48,426 nucleotides of DNA, taken from the IMG/VR virus record IMGVR_UViG_3300049846_000972, positions 1-48,426 of that record; one strand, 5' to 3'. Position numbers and translations under genes: made by a program. The notes beneath the pieces were generated by a model. The model ran no database searches, had not been told where the DNA came from, and worked only from the letters and a program-made list of their open reading frames with translations. This stretch comes from a virus. This document shows, piece after piece, positions 13,916-21,769 of the stretch. The first letter of the stretch is position 1. Each line of letters opens with the position of its first letter.

Positions 13916-14685
13916 TGAAGAAACTACACCCACGGGAGAGAGTACGAGCTCTTAAGGATGCGTGCCAGCGCGGTAAGTTTGACATACTTTACGTAGATAC
14001 GGAAACCTCCCTAATGAAGGTATACACGTTTTACACTGGGAGAGATGTTTCTATAGGTGACCACCAGATTATAGAAGAGTCTAAGATTATAACTATACAG
14101 TGGATGTTTGAGGGGGATACAAAGGCTTCCTATCTAACTTGGGATGATAAGCAAGAAGATAAAAAAATGATCGAGAAGTTTACTGTGGAAGTACTCGAAC
14201 GCCCTAACTTACTGGTCGTAGGGCAGAATCACAAACGGTTTGATTATAAAGTATTGGCTGAGCGCTCTAAGTTAAATAGAAATACTCCAATGGACTTAGC
14301 GAATATTCATACAATAGATACTCTCTATTCCTCCAGAGCGTCGTTTAGGTCTCCTAGTCATAAGCTAGACTTTAGATCTCGCAAGTATGGTTTAGGTGGC
14401 AAGCGGGCTATGGAGTTTAATGACTGGGTCAAGATTGGTAACGGAGATAAGAAAGCATTAGCTAAAATGATTAAGTATGGCTGTAAAGATGTTACGGACT
14501 TACGTAAAATCTTTTGGAGAGAGCTCCCATATTATTTGACATTACCTGCACCTATTGATAAAATACTTAGAGAAACGGCGACTCGTTGTGAGTTTTGTGC
14601 AGCGAATAAGAAAGCTAGTTTCAATATCAAAGAGCGTTACGATGGGCTATTTGAGTGTTTAACCTGTGGAGATCGCTGGGAATGA
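13915..14685 (+). CDS. DnaQ/RNase H-like 3'-5' exonuclease with C-terminal zinc ribbon
   Basis: 256 residues. ILYVDTETSLMK (Asp and Glu of Exo I), LLVVGQNHKRFDYKVLAERS (Exo II with N and D) and MIKYGCKDVTDLRKIFW (Exo III) show a second DEDD-type exonuclease fold, separate from the polymerase's own. The C-terminus adds a zinc ribbon, CEFC...CLTC. The substrate (RNA or DNA) cannot be read; RNase-type phage proteins of this fold exist. It overlaps the next gene by ATGA. Confidence 0.72.
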   Translation: MKKLHPRERVRALKDACQRGKFDILYVDTETSLMKVYTFYTGRDVSIGDHQIIEESKIITIQWMFEGDTKASYLTWDDKQEDKKMIEKFTVEVLERPNLLVVGQNHKRFDYKVLAERSKLNRNTPMDLANIHTIDTLYSSRASFRSPSHKLDFRSRKYGLGGKRAMEFNDWVKIGNGDKKALAKMIKYGCKDVTDLRKIFWRELPYYLTLPAPIDKILRETATRCEFCAANKKASFNIKERYDGLFECLTCGDRWE

Positions 14686-15065
14686 TTAGAGACTTTATCC
14701 AAGGCTGTAAAAACCTTCGGATATTCTTTAAAGTGATCTGGGAGTTTCGCTGGTGGGATCAAGAGCATCTTTATAGGCTCATGATTGTTGCCCTACGAGA
14801 GATGGAGCGAGGCCACCGAAGTCCTATGGCACATACTCTGCATCATCTTCATAAAGCCCGAGATATTCAGATCACTAGATATTTATTAGAACGGATCTCA
14901 CAGGATAACTATTACGAAAGTGAATTTTGGCCCTTGATAGAGCGAGATATTCCGGCCAATCGTGAGGCCCGTATACGATTATATAAGAAGATGGAGCGAG
15001 CAAAGAGGGAAGATTGGGAAATGTTTATTAAACTATTTAGACAATCAGAAAGGTGGTGGGATTAA
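14682..15065 (+). CDS. Hypothetical 127-residue helical protein
   Basis: Starts MIRDFIQGCKNLRIFFKVIW. The FFKVIWEFRWWDQEHLYRL opening is Trp-rich and followed by long charged helices. I recall similar Trp-rich small proteins in other phage replication operons but cannot name a domain. The start at 14682 makes an ATGA overlap with the exonuclease stop. Probably soluble; function unknown. Confidence 0.6.
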   Translation: MIRDFIQGCKNLRIFFKVIWEFRWWDQEHLYRLMIVALREMERGHRSPMAHTLHHLHKARDIQITRYLLERISQDNYYESEFWPLIERDIPANREARIRLYKKMERAKREDWEMFIKLFRQSERWWD

Positions 15066-15066
15066 T

Positions 15067-15396
15067 ATGCCAATAAAATCCAAGTTAAAACCGTTTAAAA
15101 AGTTCTCCTTAGAGTGTTATCAAAATGAGGCAGGGGGTATAGTAGTGTTAGCTAAAATTGGTAAAAAAGAGCATTGGTTATTCAATATTGAGCATGGGCG
15201 GATATGTTTTGATATAGTTTACCCTTCGTCTGCACAAACAGCCCTGCAAAAAGTAGGCTTTGAGTTTGAAGAAGATGACGGAGGTATTAGGTTAGGCGTT
15301 CAAGGAGTATATATGTCAAGCGAGTCTATTAAAGAACGTCTTGATTATATTGTCGACCGTTTATTTGTGGAGGAAAGCTATGAGCAAAACCTTTAG
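15067..15396 (+). CDS. Hypothetical 109-residue protein
   Basis: Starts MPIKSKLKPFKKFSLECYQN, with GGTGGTGGG just upstream as binding site. The first half is strand-rich and glycine-containing, the second is an acidic helix (ESIKERLDYIVDRLFVEESY). It overlaps the start of the next gene by 17 nt. No family recognised. Confidence 0.6.
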   Translation: MPIKSKLKPFKKFSLECYQNEAGGIVVLAKIGKKEHWLFNIEHGRICFDIVYPSSAQTALQKVGFEFEEDDGGIRLGVQGVYMSSESIKERLDYIVDRLFVEESYEQNL

Positions 15397-15874
15397 AACT
15401 GAGGCGGGAACGGAAGTGATCATTAAGAGCTCCACTAATGACCTACAAGCGCAAGTAAGTATTACAGTATCAGATAGATGCGCTCAGAATTTATTGGCCT
15501 TTCCTGAGTTTCTTGACGTGTTTAAAGTCCTTATCGAGGGGGAGAAAAAGCACAAGCCTTTAGGGTGGCTAGAGCCCGACGGAGCAAAAACTTCTAGATT
15601 AGACCAATTTGCCTCCTTAAATCGTCATTGTGCGAAATACTTTATTGGAGAGGAGCTAGACGAGTCAGGGCTTCCCCATGAACTACATATCGCCTGTAGA
15701 GCCTTAATGTCATATACGAGAAAGAAACGGGGAATTGTACACCCAGACGATCCAATTATTCCCTTAAAGCATATACGCCCAGCACCTGCTCATATTGGAG
15801 AGAACTGCGTTACTATGGAGGAATCCGTGGCAAAGTTAAAAACGGCTAAATGGTGTAAACAGGGGGATGAGTGA
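15380..15874 (+). CDS. dATP/dGTP diphosphohydrolase-like protein (MazZ/DUF5664-like)
   Basis: 164 residues. The segment FASLNRHCAKYFIGEELDESGLPHELHIACRAL matches the DUF5664 helix pattern (R-H-x-x-x-x-x-x-GE-x-x-D-E-x-SG-L-x-H-x-x-H-x-x-C), whose Glu/Asp residues bind metal in the all-alpha NTP pyrophosphohydrolase superfamily. In Z-genome phages the MazZ relative helps exclude dATP or dGTP. No PurZ gene is visible here, so a general nucleotide-pool role is more likely (inference). The start follows a strong GGAGGA. The family call rests on one motif region. Confidence 0.5.
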   Translation: MSKTFRTEAGTEVIIKSSTNDLQAQVSITVSDRCAQNLLAFPEFLDVFKVLIEGEKKHKPLGWLEPDGAKTSRLDQFASLNRHCAKYFIGEELDESGLPHELHIACRALMSYTRKKRGIVHPDDPIIPLKHIRPAPAHIGENCVTMEESVAKLKTAKWCKQGDE

Positions 15875-15963
15875 GTCCTATAACTTTTATTATTAGCTTT
15901 ATTATTGCTAGTGCAATTTATGACATCTTAAAGTATATCATTCGGAGAAAATTTAATGCTTAA
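15871..15963 (+). CDS. 30-residue single-span membrane peptide
   Basis: Starts with GTG (read Met): SPITFIISFIIASAIYDILKYIIRRKFNA. One hydrophobic span then a basic tail, following AGGGGG by four nt. It overlaps both neighbours by a few bases. It sits just before the exported protease/lysis genes, so a holin-like or antiholin role is conceivable, but only its position suggests it. Confidence 0.45.
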   Translation: MSPITFIISFIIASAIYDILKYIIRRKFNA

Positions 15964-16624
15964 AAAACATCCAATCTTGTTGGCTGCTATCGCCCTTGTT
16001 TTAATTGCCCTAGCTATTCCAGGTGTACGTATCTACCACCATATTGAGTTACCAGATATAGATAAAAACCGTATCGTGTCCTCCACTAAGTTTTCATTAA
16101 TGCCACCCTTTATAGTAACTAAAACAGATATCACTATTGAAGATGGGATTTACTCCCCGGTATGGTATAAGGGTGTGGGGAGAGCCCTACGAGAAGCCCG
16201 TTTAGGAGATGAAGTCGTGTTCCATCTCTCAGGACATGGTGGAGATGTTGATACATTATTACAGCTTGTGAATCAAGTTAAACAATCCTCTGCAGTCGTG
16301 ACAATGTCTATAGAAGCCCCGGTTTATTCAGCCCATGCTTACCTAGCTCTCTTTGGGGATCGGATCGTTATGGGGAAATATAGCTTTTTAATGTTCCATT
16401 TTAGCTCTATCCTTGATCTAGATTGTAGTACACAGAAGGGACTAGATAGAGGCCAACCTCGAAAAGAAAAATGCGAACAGTATAAGTTAGCCAATATCCA
16501 AGTGGTTAATAAGTTATTACTCGATGCTCCTATTTTAAACCCACAGGAGAAGGCTGCCATCGGGCATGGTGGGGACGTGTATATTTCATATGAAGATTTA
16601 AAGACTAGAGGTTACTTACAATGA
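15956..16624 (+). CDS. Membrane-anchored ClpP/crotonase-fold serine protease
   Basis: 222 residues. Residues 7-24 (ILLAAIALVLIALAIPGV) form an N-terminal membrane anchor. The rest follows the ClpP/SppA fold: FHLSGHGGDVDTLLQLV (oxyanion GG and first helix), then VYSAHAYLALFGDRIVMG with Ser125 as nucleophile, and SFLMFHFSS with His148 as the base. A conserved insert DCSTQKG...RKEKCEQYK and a C-terminal GGDVYIS follow. Anchored proteases of this group degrade or clip envelope proteins. GGAGA before the ATG is a clear binding site, and the stop overlaps the start of the trypsin-like protease gene. Confidence 0.72.
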   Translation: MLKKHPILLAAIALVLIALAIPGVRIYHHIELPDIDKNRIVSSTKFSLMPPFIVTKTDITIEDGIYSPVWYKGVGRALREARLGDEVVFHLSGHGGDVDTLLQLVNQVKQSSAVVTMSIEAPVYSAHAYLALFGDRIVMGKYSFLMFHFSSILDLDCSTQKGLDRGQPRKEKCEQYKLANIQVVNKLLLDAPILNPQEKAAIGHGGDVYISYEDLKTRGYLQ

Positions 16625-17307
16625 CCTATAGATCAATTATTCTCCTATCAATTAGTTTAATGCTCTCCGTGGTACTTTATCTTCAATCACAAGTAACGCG
16701 GAGTGACGCCTGGACAGGGACAGCCTGGGCATTAAATAGTGAGGGATATCTAGTTACAGCCTATCATGTGGTCGACGGGAATAAGCAGTTACTAGTCTCA
16801 TATAAAGGGCAATGGTATCCCGCGAAGGTGGTCGCTATCGATAAACAGCAGGATATCGCCATTATTAAAGCTTCTTTAAAAGGATTAATTCCCATTCCCC
16901 TTTCTTTTGAGCCTCCGCATCAAACGCCTGGCAGTATCCTGGGGTATCCTGTTCCGGATGTAAAGGGGTGGAATTTAAAAATAACCACAGGGAAAATCAA
17001 TGGGGGTATATTTAAGGCTTCTTATATAAGCTTTAGGATTCTCCTCTGTCCTGGTAATTCTGGAGGCCCTGTAATAGACGAATTTGGAGCTGCTAGAGGG
17101 ATTGTTAATAGGGGGTATGATGCCTATGAGATTGACGAAAATCATTGCACTAAAGTAGGGGACGGGGCTGCAGCGAAGTATATTCAGGCCCTAGCACAAA
17201 AGACAAGTATCTGGTATACTACTCAAGGAGAACGTAAAGCGAGGGCTTCACATGAGTGGTTTACTACATATGAGAATAGTGTTCTTGCTGTTTATGGTTG
17301 GAATTAG
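16621..17307 (+). CDS. Exported trypsin/HtrA-like serine protease
   Basis: 228 residues. A hydrophobic N-terminus (SIILLSISLMLSVVLYL, about 5-21) is a signal or signal-anchor. The catalytic triad is visible in the usual order: His49 in VTAYHVVDG, Asp78 in KQQDIAIIKA and Ser147 in CPGNSGGPVID. No PDZ domain follows, so this is a bare protease domain, about half the length of DegP. It begins in an ATGA overlap with the ClpP-like gene and its 3' end overlaps the endolysin start. Periplasmic action during infection or lysis is likely (inference); it could also guard against host envelope proteins. Confidence 0.8.
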   Translation: MTYRSIILLSISLMLSVVLYLQSQVTRSDAWTGTAWALNSEGYLVTAYHVVDGNKQLLVSYKGQWYPAKVVAIDKQQDIAIIKASLKGLIPIPLSFEPPHQTPGSILGYPVPDVKGWNLKITTGKINGGIFKASYISFRILLCPGNSGGPVIDEFGAARGIVNRGYDAYEIDENHCTKVGDGAAAKYIQALAQKTSIWYTTQGERKARASHEWFTTYENSVLAVYGWN

Positions 17308-17794
17308 TATTATGACTACTTTAAACCAAGATAATAAGATAAATATTAAGATTATTCAACGACTAGCCTATCAAGTCTATGAAGGCAATCAAATACTAGC
17401 AGACCTAACAACAGCGCAAGCTATATTAGAGTCTAATCTATTAGGGTCTAAACCAAGCACACTAGCGTTTAAGTATAATAATTTGTTTGGGATAAAGGGG
17501 AAGGGAACCAAGGGCTCTGTAATGTTAGAGACTTGGGAAGAAGAGAAGGGAAAAGAAGTGCGATTAAAACAGCCCTTTGCTTGGAATGCCTCTATTGAGG
17601 ATAGTCTATTACAAAGGAAGCTATTGCTTGAAAATGGGACAAAAAATAAGCCCGATCGTTACCATCCAGTCTTAAAAGCTAAGACATTTGAGGAGGCAGC
17701 GCGGGCTTTAGTGTTAGGCGGTTATGCTACAGACAGCAAATATGCTACGAAATTAATTAATATTTATGAAAAGTATTTAAAACCTGTGAAATAG
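17252..17794 (+). CDS. GH73-type glucosaminidase endolysin with N-terminal signal-anchor
   Basis: 180 residues. The C-terminal 150 resemble the FlgJ/GH73 glucosaminidase domain: LTTAQAILESNLLGS with Glu60 as likely catalytic acid, FKYNNLFGIKGKGTKG, and FEEAARALVLGGYATDSKYATKLINIYEKY. It would cut peptidoglycan glycan chains. GAGGG six nt before 17252 supports a start giving MSGLLHMRIVFLLFMVGISIM, a hydrophobic segment like that of signal-anchor-release endolysins. A start at 17312 would give a cytoplasmic enzyme that needs the holin encoded on the other strand (44905-45336). Confidence 0.78.
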   Translation: MSGLLHMRIVFLLFMVGISIMTTLNQDNKINIKIIQRLAYQVYEGNQILADLTTAQAILESNLLGSKPSTLAFKYNNLFGIKGKGTKGSVMLETWEEEKGKEVRLKQPFAWNASIEDSLLQRKLLLENGTKNKPDRYHPVLKAKTFEEAARALVLGGYATDSKYATKLINIYEKYLKPVK

Positions 17795-17801
17795 GGTGAA
17801 T

Positions 17802-17999
17802 ATGAGTAGAGATAGACCATTAAGCACTGAAAATCGTTTACAACTCTTGGAAGCAGAAGTTAAGCAATTGAAACACCAGCTTTTAGAGACTATCCAGACT
17901 GTTAGACGTATCCAGGTTAAATTAGGTCTCCAAGACAGTCTAGAAGGGAAGGTACGATCTAAAGGGGACTTCTCTAAGTTCATCGATAATGATGATTAA
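17802..17999 (+). CDS. 65-residue coiled-coil protein
   Basis: Starts MSRDRPLSTENRLQLLEAEV; heptad-like leucines through residues 12-42 (LQLLEAEVKQLKHQLLETIQ) predict a coiled coil, then a basic and acidic tail ending NDD. AGGGTGA five nt before the ATG. Last gene of the rightward arm, just before the convergent terminators. A structural or accessory lysis role is possible; not recognised. Confidence 0.55.
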   Translation: MSRDRPLSTENRLQLLEAEVKQLKHQLLETIQTVRRIQVKLGLQDSLEGKVRSKGDFSKFIDNDD

Positions 18000-18012
18000 T
18001 ATAAATGTACTA

Positions 18013-18066
18013 AAAGGGCCCTTTAAGCCCTTTCTGAGCCGTTAAGTGTCCTTATTCGGCTCTTTA
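18013..18066. terminator. Convergent terminators between the two arms
   Basis: Two hairpins. AAAGGGC (18013-18019) pairs with GCCCTTT (18027-18033). GAGCCG (18036-18041) pairs with CGGCTC (18057-18062) and is followed by TTTAA on the plus strand. Read on the minus strand, the first hairpin ends in GCCCTTTTAG, so each strand meets a stem followed by T residues. They lie exactly where the rightward and leftward operons meet. Confidence 0.75.
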
Positions 18067-19068
18067 AGTTACTCTCTCAAGGCAGATCAATAGTGTGCAA
18101 CTCCCTGCCGTATAATCCGTTGTTCCCCCACTATACTTAGCCACAATAGCTGTCCCAGCAGCAGACGCTGTATTAATATGTGCAACAGTCGCAGGGAACG
18201 GCACTGGAGTACTATCACCCCACTTAGACGCTGCTAAGGATTGCAAAGTAGCTGCTGGAACAACTGTCCACGTAGAAGTGTTATCAGTAACGCTTAATAG
18301 TCGATTACCGCCACCCCCACTGAAGTTTGTTCCAGATCCGCTTAAAATAATATTTCTCACCTTGAATTGTTGACTACCAGCACTCGCTTGAATAGTCACA
18401 CTCCCCCCACTAGCTAATGCAGCTTGCCCACAAGTCACTTCTACCCAGAATAGCTGACCTTTTGGTCTGTCTTTAATCCATTGCGTACCGTCACAGGTTA
18501 AAGTGACATATTCATAGGATTGAGTTAAGGCTGTATAATTAGCCCCATCGATGTTTTCGGCAGCGTTTCCTTGAATTAAAACTAAATTAGAAGATGTATC
18601 CATTTTTTTCACACGGACTATAAAGCCATCTCCTGCCGTAGCTGCTGCAGGTAAAGTAATCGTTTTATTACCCCCTGAAGAATCAACAACTATAATTTTA
18701 TCTCTATCTGAGGTTGTAACCGTATAGTTGGTAGACTTTGCACTGGTTGCAACTAACTGCCCTAAAGTGACGACGTTATCAACCGTTCTTACCGTAACAT
18801 CGGCAGAGGTTTTCACGACCATCTTATAAGACTGTGTTACATAGCATTCATAAGGATTACCTCCACTAGAAGGTCTCCCAGAGCTATCACAGATCATTGG
18901 GTTAGGGTTAGCATTAGTCCCCGCAGCAGCATCCGCAGCCGTAGGATAAGTATTTAAGAGCGTGGTTGTCCCTGGCTGATAGATATAAATCTTACCACCA
19001 TTTAAGACTGTCCCGTCAGTATTAAAGAACTGCATAACGGGATTATAAGCTAGCATTGGTTTTGCCAT
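18064..19068 (-). CDS. Tailspike/fibre-like protein with head-binding-type N-terminus
   Basis: 334 residues. The N-terminus (MQFFNTDGTVLNGGKIYIYQPGT, then TYPTAADAAAGT and NPMICDSSGRPS) has the layout of the common tailspike anchor domain: fields of G-x-L-x-G-G-x-I-Y-x-Y, a sugar-like list, then NP-x-x-x-D-x-x-G. The rest is Ser/Thr/Gly-rich beta structure with no recognised enzymatic motif. The last gene of the late operon, ending in the shared terminator. It probably attaches to the tail and contributes to host recognition (inference). Confidence 0.7.
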   Translation of the reverse strand: MAKPMLAYNPVMQFFNTDGTVLNGGKIYIYQPGTTTLLNTYPTAADAAAGTNANPNPMICDSSGRPSSGGNPYECYVTQSYKMVVKTSADVTVRTVDNVVTLGQLVATSAKSTNYTVTTSDRDKIIVVDSSGGNKTITLPAAATAGDGFIVRVKKMDTSSNLVLIQGNAAENIDGANYTALTQSYEYVTLTCDGTQWIKDRPKGQLFWVEVTCGQAALASGGSVTIQASAGSQQFKVRNIILSGSGTNFSGGGGNRLLSVTDNTSTWTVVPAATLQSLAASKWGDSTPVPFPATVAHINTASAAGTAIVAKYSGGTTDYTAGSCTLLICLERVT

Positions 19069-19070
19069 AG

Positions 19071-19685
19071 TTAACCTTTAAGAAATAGAGAGGTTTGTAA
19101 CCAGTTTGAATCAGGATAATAAGACACTATAATAGTGCCCGTACCTAATAATTTAAAAATCTTTTGATAATCTTTAACGGGGACAGCGTAACAGCCTAAA
19201 CTTTTACCCGTCTTCCCATTGCCAATATATTTAGCGGAATGAACTTCAATATAGCGAACATAGGCGTTATTATTCCACCTTTCTAGCCCCGCCACCCTGA
19301 GTACTTTCCCATGCCGCCCGTAGTAGACTTCTTTCGTGATCTGAACACCCAGGCTCGTTGCGCCAGAACCGATTTGATTCGAAAACCTCTGTAAATATAT
19401 CCCTTTCCCAGAGCCCGCGCCATGTGCCACATATGTACTAAACAAGATAGTATTAGTAGAAGCGTCCACGACATATAAGCGTTTCTCGGTTGAAGGCTTG
19501 CGCCAGTCTATATATACAAAGATTGTTTTAGAGGTATATCCCCTATCATAAGCATTTTTCCACGCTATGTAGGAAGTATGATAAGCATTATTCCCCGTAC
19601 TGGCTGCCGCGTGTAGAGAAGCTACCAGGAGCAGTGAGCAAAGAAGCCAATGGGCTAGTGTCGATAGGAGGTTTCGGGTTTTCAT
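19071..19685 (-). CDS. Exported murein L,D-transpeptidase-like protein (YkuD_2 type)
   Basis: 204 residues. Clear Sec signal: MKTR, hydrophobic LLSTLAHWLLCSLLLVA, then SLHAAAS with a likely cut after AAA. The mature part carries the catalytic pattern of the L,D-transpeptidase catalytic-domain family: a conserved His149 in IEVHSAKYIG and Cys165 in GKSLGCYAVP. Such enzymes cross-link or, running in reverse, open peptidoglycan peptides. In a phage it could remodel the wall at ejection or exclude rivals (inference). The signal-peptide codons lie inside the 3' end of the upstream gene (98-nt overlap, different frame). No other ATG is available nearby, so the overlap looks real. Confidence 0.72.
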   Translation of the reverse strand: MKTRNLLSTLAHWLLCSLLLVASLHAAASTGNNAYHTSYIAWKNAYDRGYTSKTIFVYIDWRKPSTEKRLYVVDASTNTILFSTYVAHGAGSGKGIYLQRFSNQIGSGATSLGVQITKEVYYGRHGKVLRVAGLERWNNNAYVRYIEVHSAKYIGNGKTGKSLGCYAVPVKDYQKIFKLLGTGTIIVSYYPDSNWLQTSLFLKG

Positions 19686-19944
19686 TAGGTAAGACTTGTT
19701 TCGGTTGGGGTGGTAATAGTAAATTACGTTCGTTAGTGTCTAGAGCTATCTGTTTATTAAGCTGCTCTATGACTTTATTATGTAATTCTAAGCGTTTAGT
19801 GATATCACCTAATAGGCCCTTATGAGCATCTTCACTAAAGGCTTTTGACATAGCGTCCATAAAGTCTTTAGCGTCATCTCCAGCCAAATAATGATTAGAA
19901 TAATAGTTAATTAAATCCTGGCCGTTCTTATATTGTTTACTCAT
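19588..19944 (-). CDS. Hypothetical 118-residue helical protein
   Basis: Starts MSKQYKNGQDLINYYSNHYL; a helical, charged first half (KRLELHNKVIEQLNKQIALD, coiled-coil-like) and a Pro-rich end (PPQPKQVLPNENPKPPIDTS). It begins 8 nt inside the preceding ejection-protein gene and its last 98 nt also encode the start of the transpeptidase-like protein in another frame. Probably a small virion or assembly protein; not recognised. Confidence 0.6.
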   Translation of the reverse strand: MSKQYKNGQDLINYYSNHYLAGDDAKDFMDAMSKAFSEDAHKGLLGDITKRLELHNKVIEQLNKQIALDTNERNLLLPPQPKQVLPNENPKPPIDTSPLASLLTAPGSFSTRGSQYGE

Positions 19945-21769
19945 TATTAGCTCCTAGACGTGCTAGTTCTTCAGCAGTTAGAGTAGCTAGAGCTTTCTTT
20001 ATTGGCCCCGCCCAAGGTCTCCCCTCTGCAATACCTTTTAATATAGCGATACCCTTTGGAGTATTTAAGAAGTCACCGATCATTTTCTTGGCAACTACGA
20101 TACTACCAGCCCCAGCGATAGCCCCTAAAGGCCCACCCACTTGATAGCCGACTAATCCACCTAAGGCAGCACTTCCGGCTGTAGCTGATAAGTATTGGCT
20201 GGTTAGGTCGGTGATAGCATTCTTACTCGGAGCCCCACCCACAGCACCCACCTTTTCTAATAGCTTCTGAATACCTGGAACAATCTTTAAGTTTTCTTTA
20301 GATATTACTCCATCCATATCCTGTGCCCATTTATTCAACTTCCCTAACACTAAGTTTGGTTTGATACTTCCTGGATTAGCAAGTATGTTGTCAAATTGTG
20401 ATTTAATGAAAGCCTGTTCCGCCATATCTCGCCCCAGACCCTCATCCGCCATTAATTTAATAATCTCTTTAGTCTTCGCGGGGTTTGTCCCAAACTGTCC
20501 CAATAACTTGGAAGTGGCTTTATTAAGCTCAACTCCATATAATGGACTAGCCTCAGCCTTTTGAGATAGAGTTAATAATTCATCTAGGTTTAAAGCTTTC
20601 AGTGGGGAAACCTTATCTGCATAATGTTTAATAGCATCATCAAGCAGGTTAACCCCAGCGACAGTTTTCGGAACGATTGCCCGTATTTGATCTTCTACAT
20701 TCTTCAGTAATGATTTATAAAGGACTTGATTGCCACGGGTAACCCCACTGGCGGTAAAGAAGTCAGCAGCATTTTCTTTTAAAAAGTTACGGATGGTTAC
20801 AGCATTTTCCATACTTGGAGATTCTTTTAGCATTCCAAGCAGGTCTTGAAGTACTATAGGTTGTTTAGTTAATGAGGGAGGTAAGTCTTTAGCTAACGAC
20901 TCTGTAATTTGTCTTGGTAATGTAGCGTCTATTTGGCCTGGAACTGCTTTTATTGCATCCCACTTAGCTGTGTTCTCTGCCAAGACACCTTTCATCTTGG
21001 TCAGAATTGATTCTCTAGTTGTTCCTAGAATATCATCTGAGACATTCGCCATGGCTTGCTTAGGAATAGATTGTTTCGTTAAAAGTTTATTAGCTACCGA
21101 GCCAGCAATCCCACCAGCAGCATCAAAAGCCCCCTGGAAGAGGCCACCGATTAAGGCAGCTTGATTTTGTTGGTCTTTAGGTAAATCGGCAGCCATTCCA
21201 CCAGTAAGAGCAGCAGATCCAGCAATATTAAGAGGACTTGTTAATAATCCCCCAACAGCTTTAGGCACATTAGTAGCGGTGATACCAGCAGCATAAATAG
21301 GAAGTCGGACGAGAGTAGCACTTGGGTTTTCTTGGGCAGCTTTATTAAAAGGGTCTGAAGTATCATCCGATATCTTATAAATCTCAGTCGATTTCTTCAT
21401 AAAGTTATTAACTTGCTTTTCAGTCTTTGGACTAATAGCCCCAAGACGTTCTAAGATATATGCCCCAGTATTAACCGCAGTTTCTCCAGTGGTAGCACCA
21501 GCATGTGATAGATTACCAATAACAGCAGCAGGGCCACTCAAGGGAGTATTTAAAGTAGCATTAGAGACACCAAAAAGCTTTTCTTGCTCTGGAGTAAGTC
21601 GTTGCGGCGAGGCTTGAGGTGCAGCAGCATTCATAACTCCAACTTTTTGATAAAATGATTCTTTATCTAGATCAGAATAGAACTTTGCATGAAGCCCATC
21701 TAACAACTGTTGATCAGATAGATCTTTATATTGGGGATATTGCTGTCTAATTTCTTGTAACGAAGGCAT
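19937..21769 (-). CDS. Candidate internal/ejection protein, 610 aa
   Basis: 610 residues, mostly helical and Ala/Lys/Leu-rich. The start MPSLQEIRQQYPQYKDLSDQQLLDGLHAKFYSD is a motif common at the N-terminus of phage internal or tape-like proteins. Glycine-rich hydrophobic patches (AALGGLVGYQVGGPLGAIAGAG near the C-terminus, and GGLLTSPLNIAGSAAL) could insert in membranes. It is the last of four consecutive genes (24311-25192 down to here) with the sizes expected of P22-type ejection proteins (gp7, gp20, gp16). The role is assigned from position, composition and the N-terminal motif. Confidence 0.62.
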   Translation of the reverse strand: MPSLQEIRQQYPQYKDLSDQQLLDGLHAKFYSDLDKESFYQKVGVMNAAAPQASPQRLTPEQEKLFGVSNATLNTPLSGPAAVIGNLSHAGATTGETAVNTGAYILERLGAISPKTEKQVNNFMKKSTEIYKISDDTSDPFNKAAQENPSATLVRLPIYAAGITATNVPKAVGGLLTSPLNIAGSAALTGGMAADLPKDQQNQAALIGGLFQGAFDAAGGIAGSVANKLLTKQSIPKQAMANVSDDILGTTRESILTKMKGVLAENTAKWDAIKAVPGQIDATLPRQITESLAKDLPPSLTKQPIVLQDLLGMLKESPSMENAVTIRNFLKENAADFFTASGVTRGNQVLYKSLLKNVEDQIRAIVPKTVAGVNLLDDAIKHYADKVSPLKALNLDELLTLSQKAEASPLYGVELNKATSKLLGQFGTNPAKTKEIIKLMADEGLGRDMAEQAFIKSQFDNILANPGSIKPNLVLGKLNKWAQDMDGVISKENLKIVPGIQKLLEKVGAVGGAPSKNAITDLTSQYLSATAGSAALGGLVGYQVGGPLGAIAGAGSIVVAKKMIGDFLNTPKGIAILKGIAEGRPWAGPIKKALATLTAEELARLGANNE

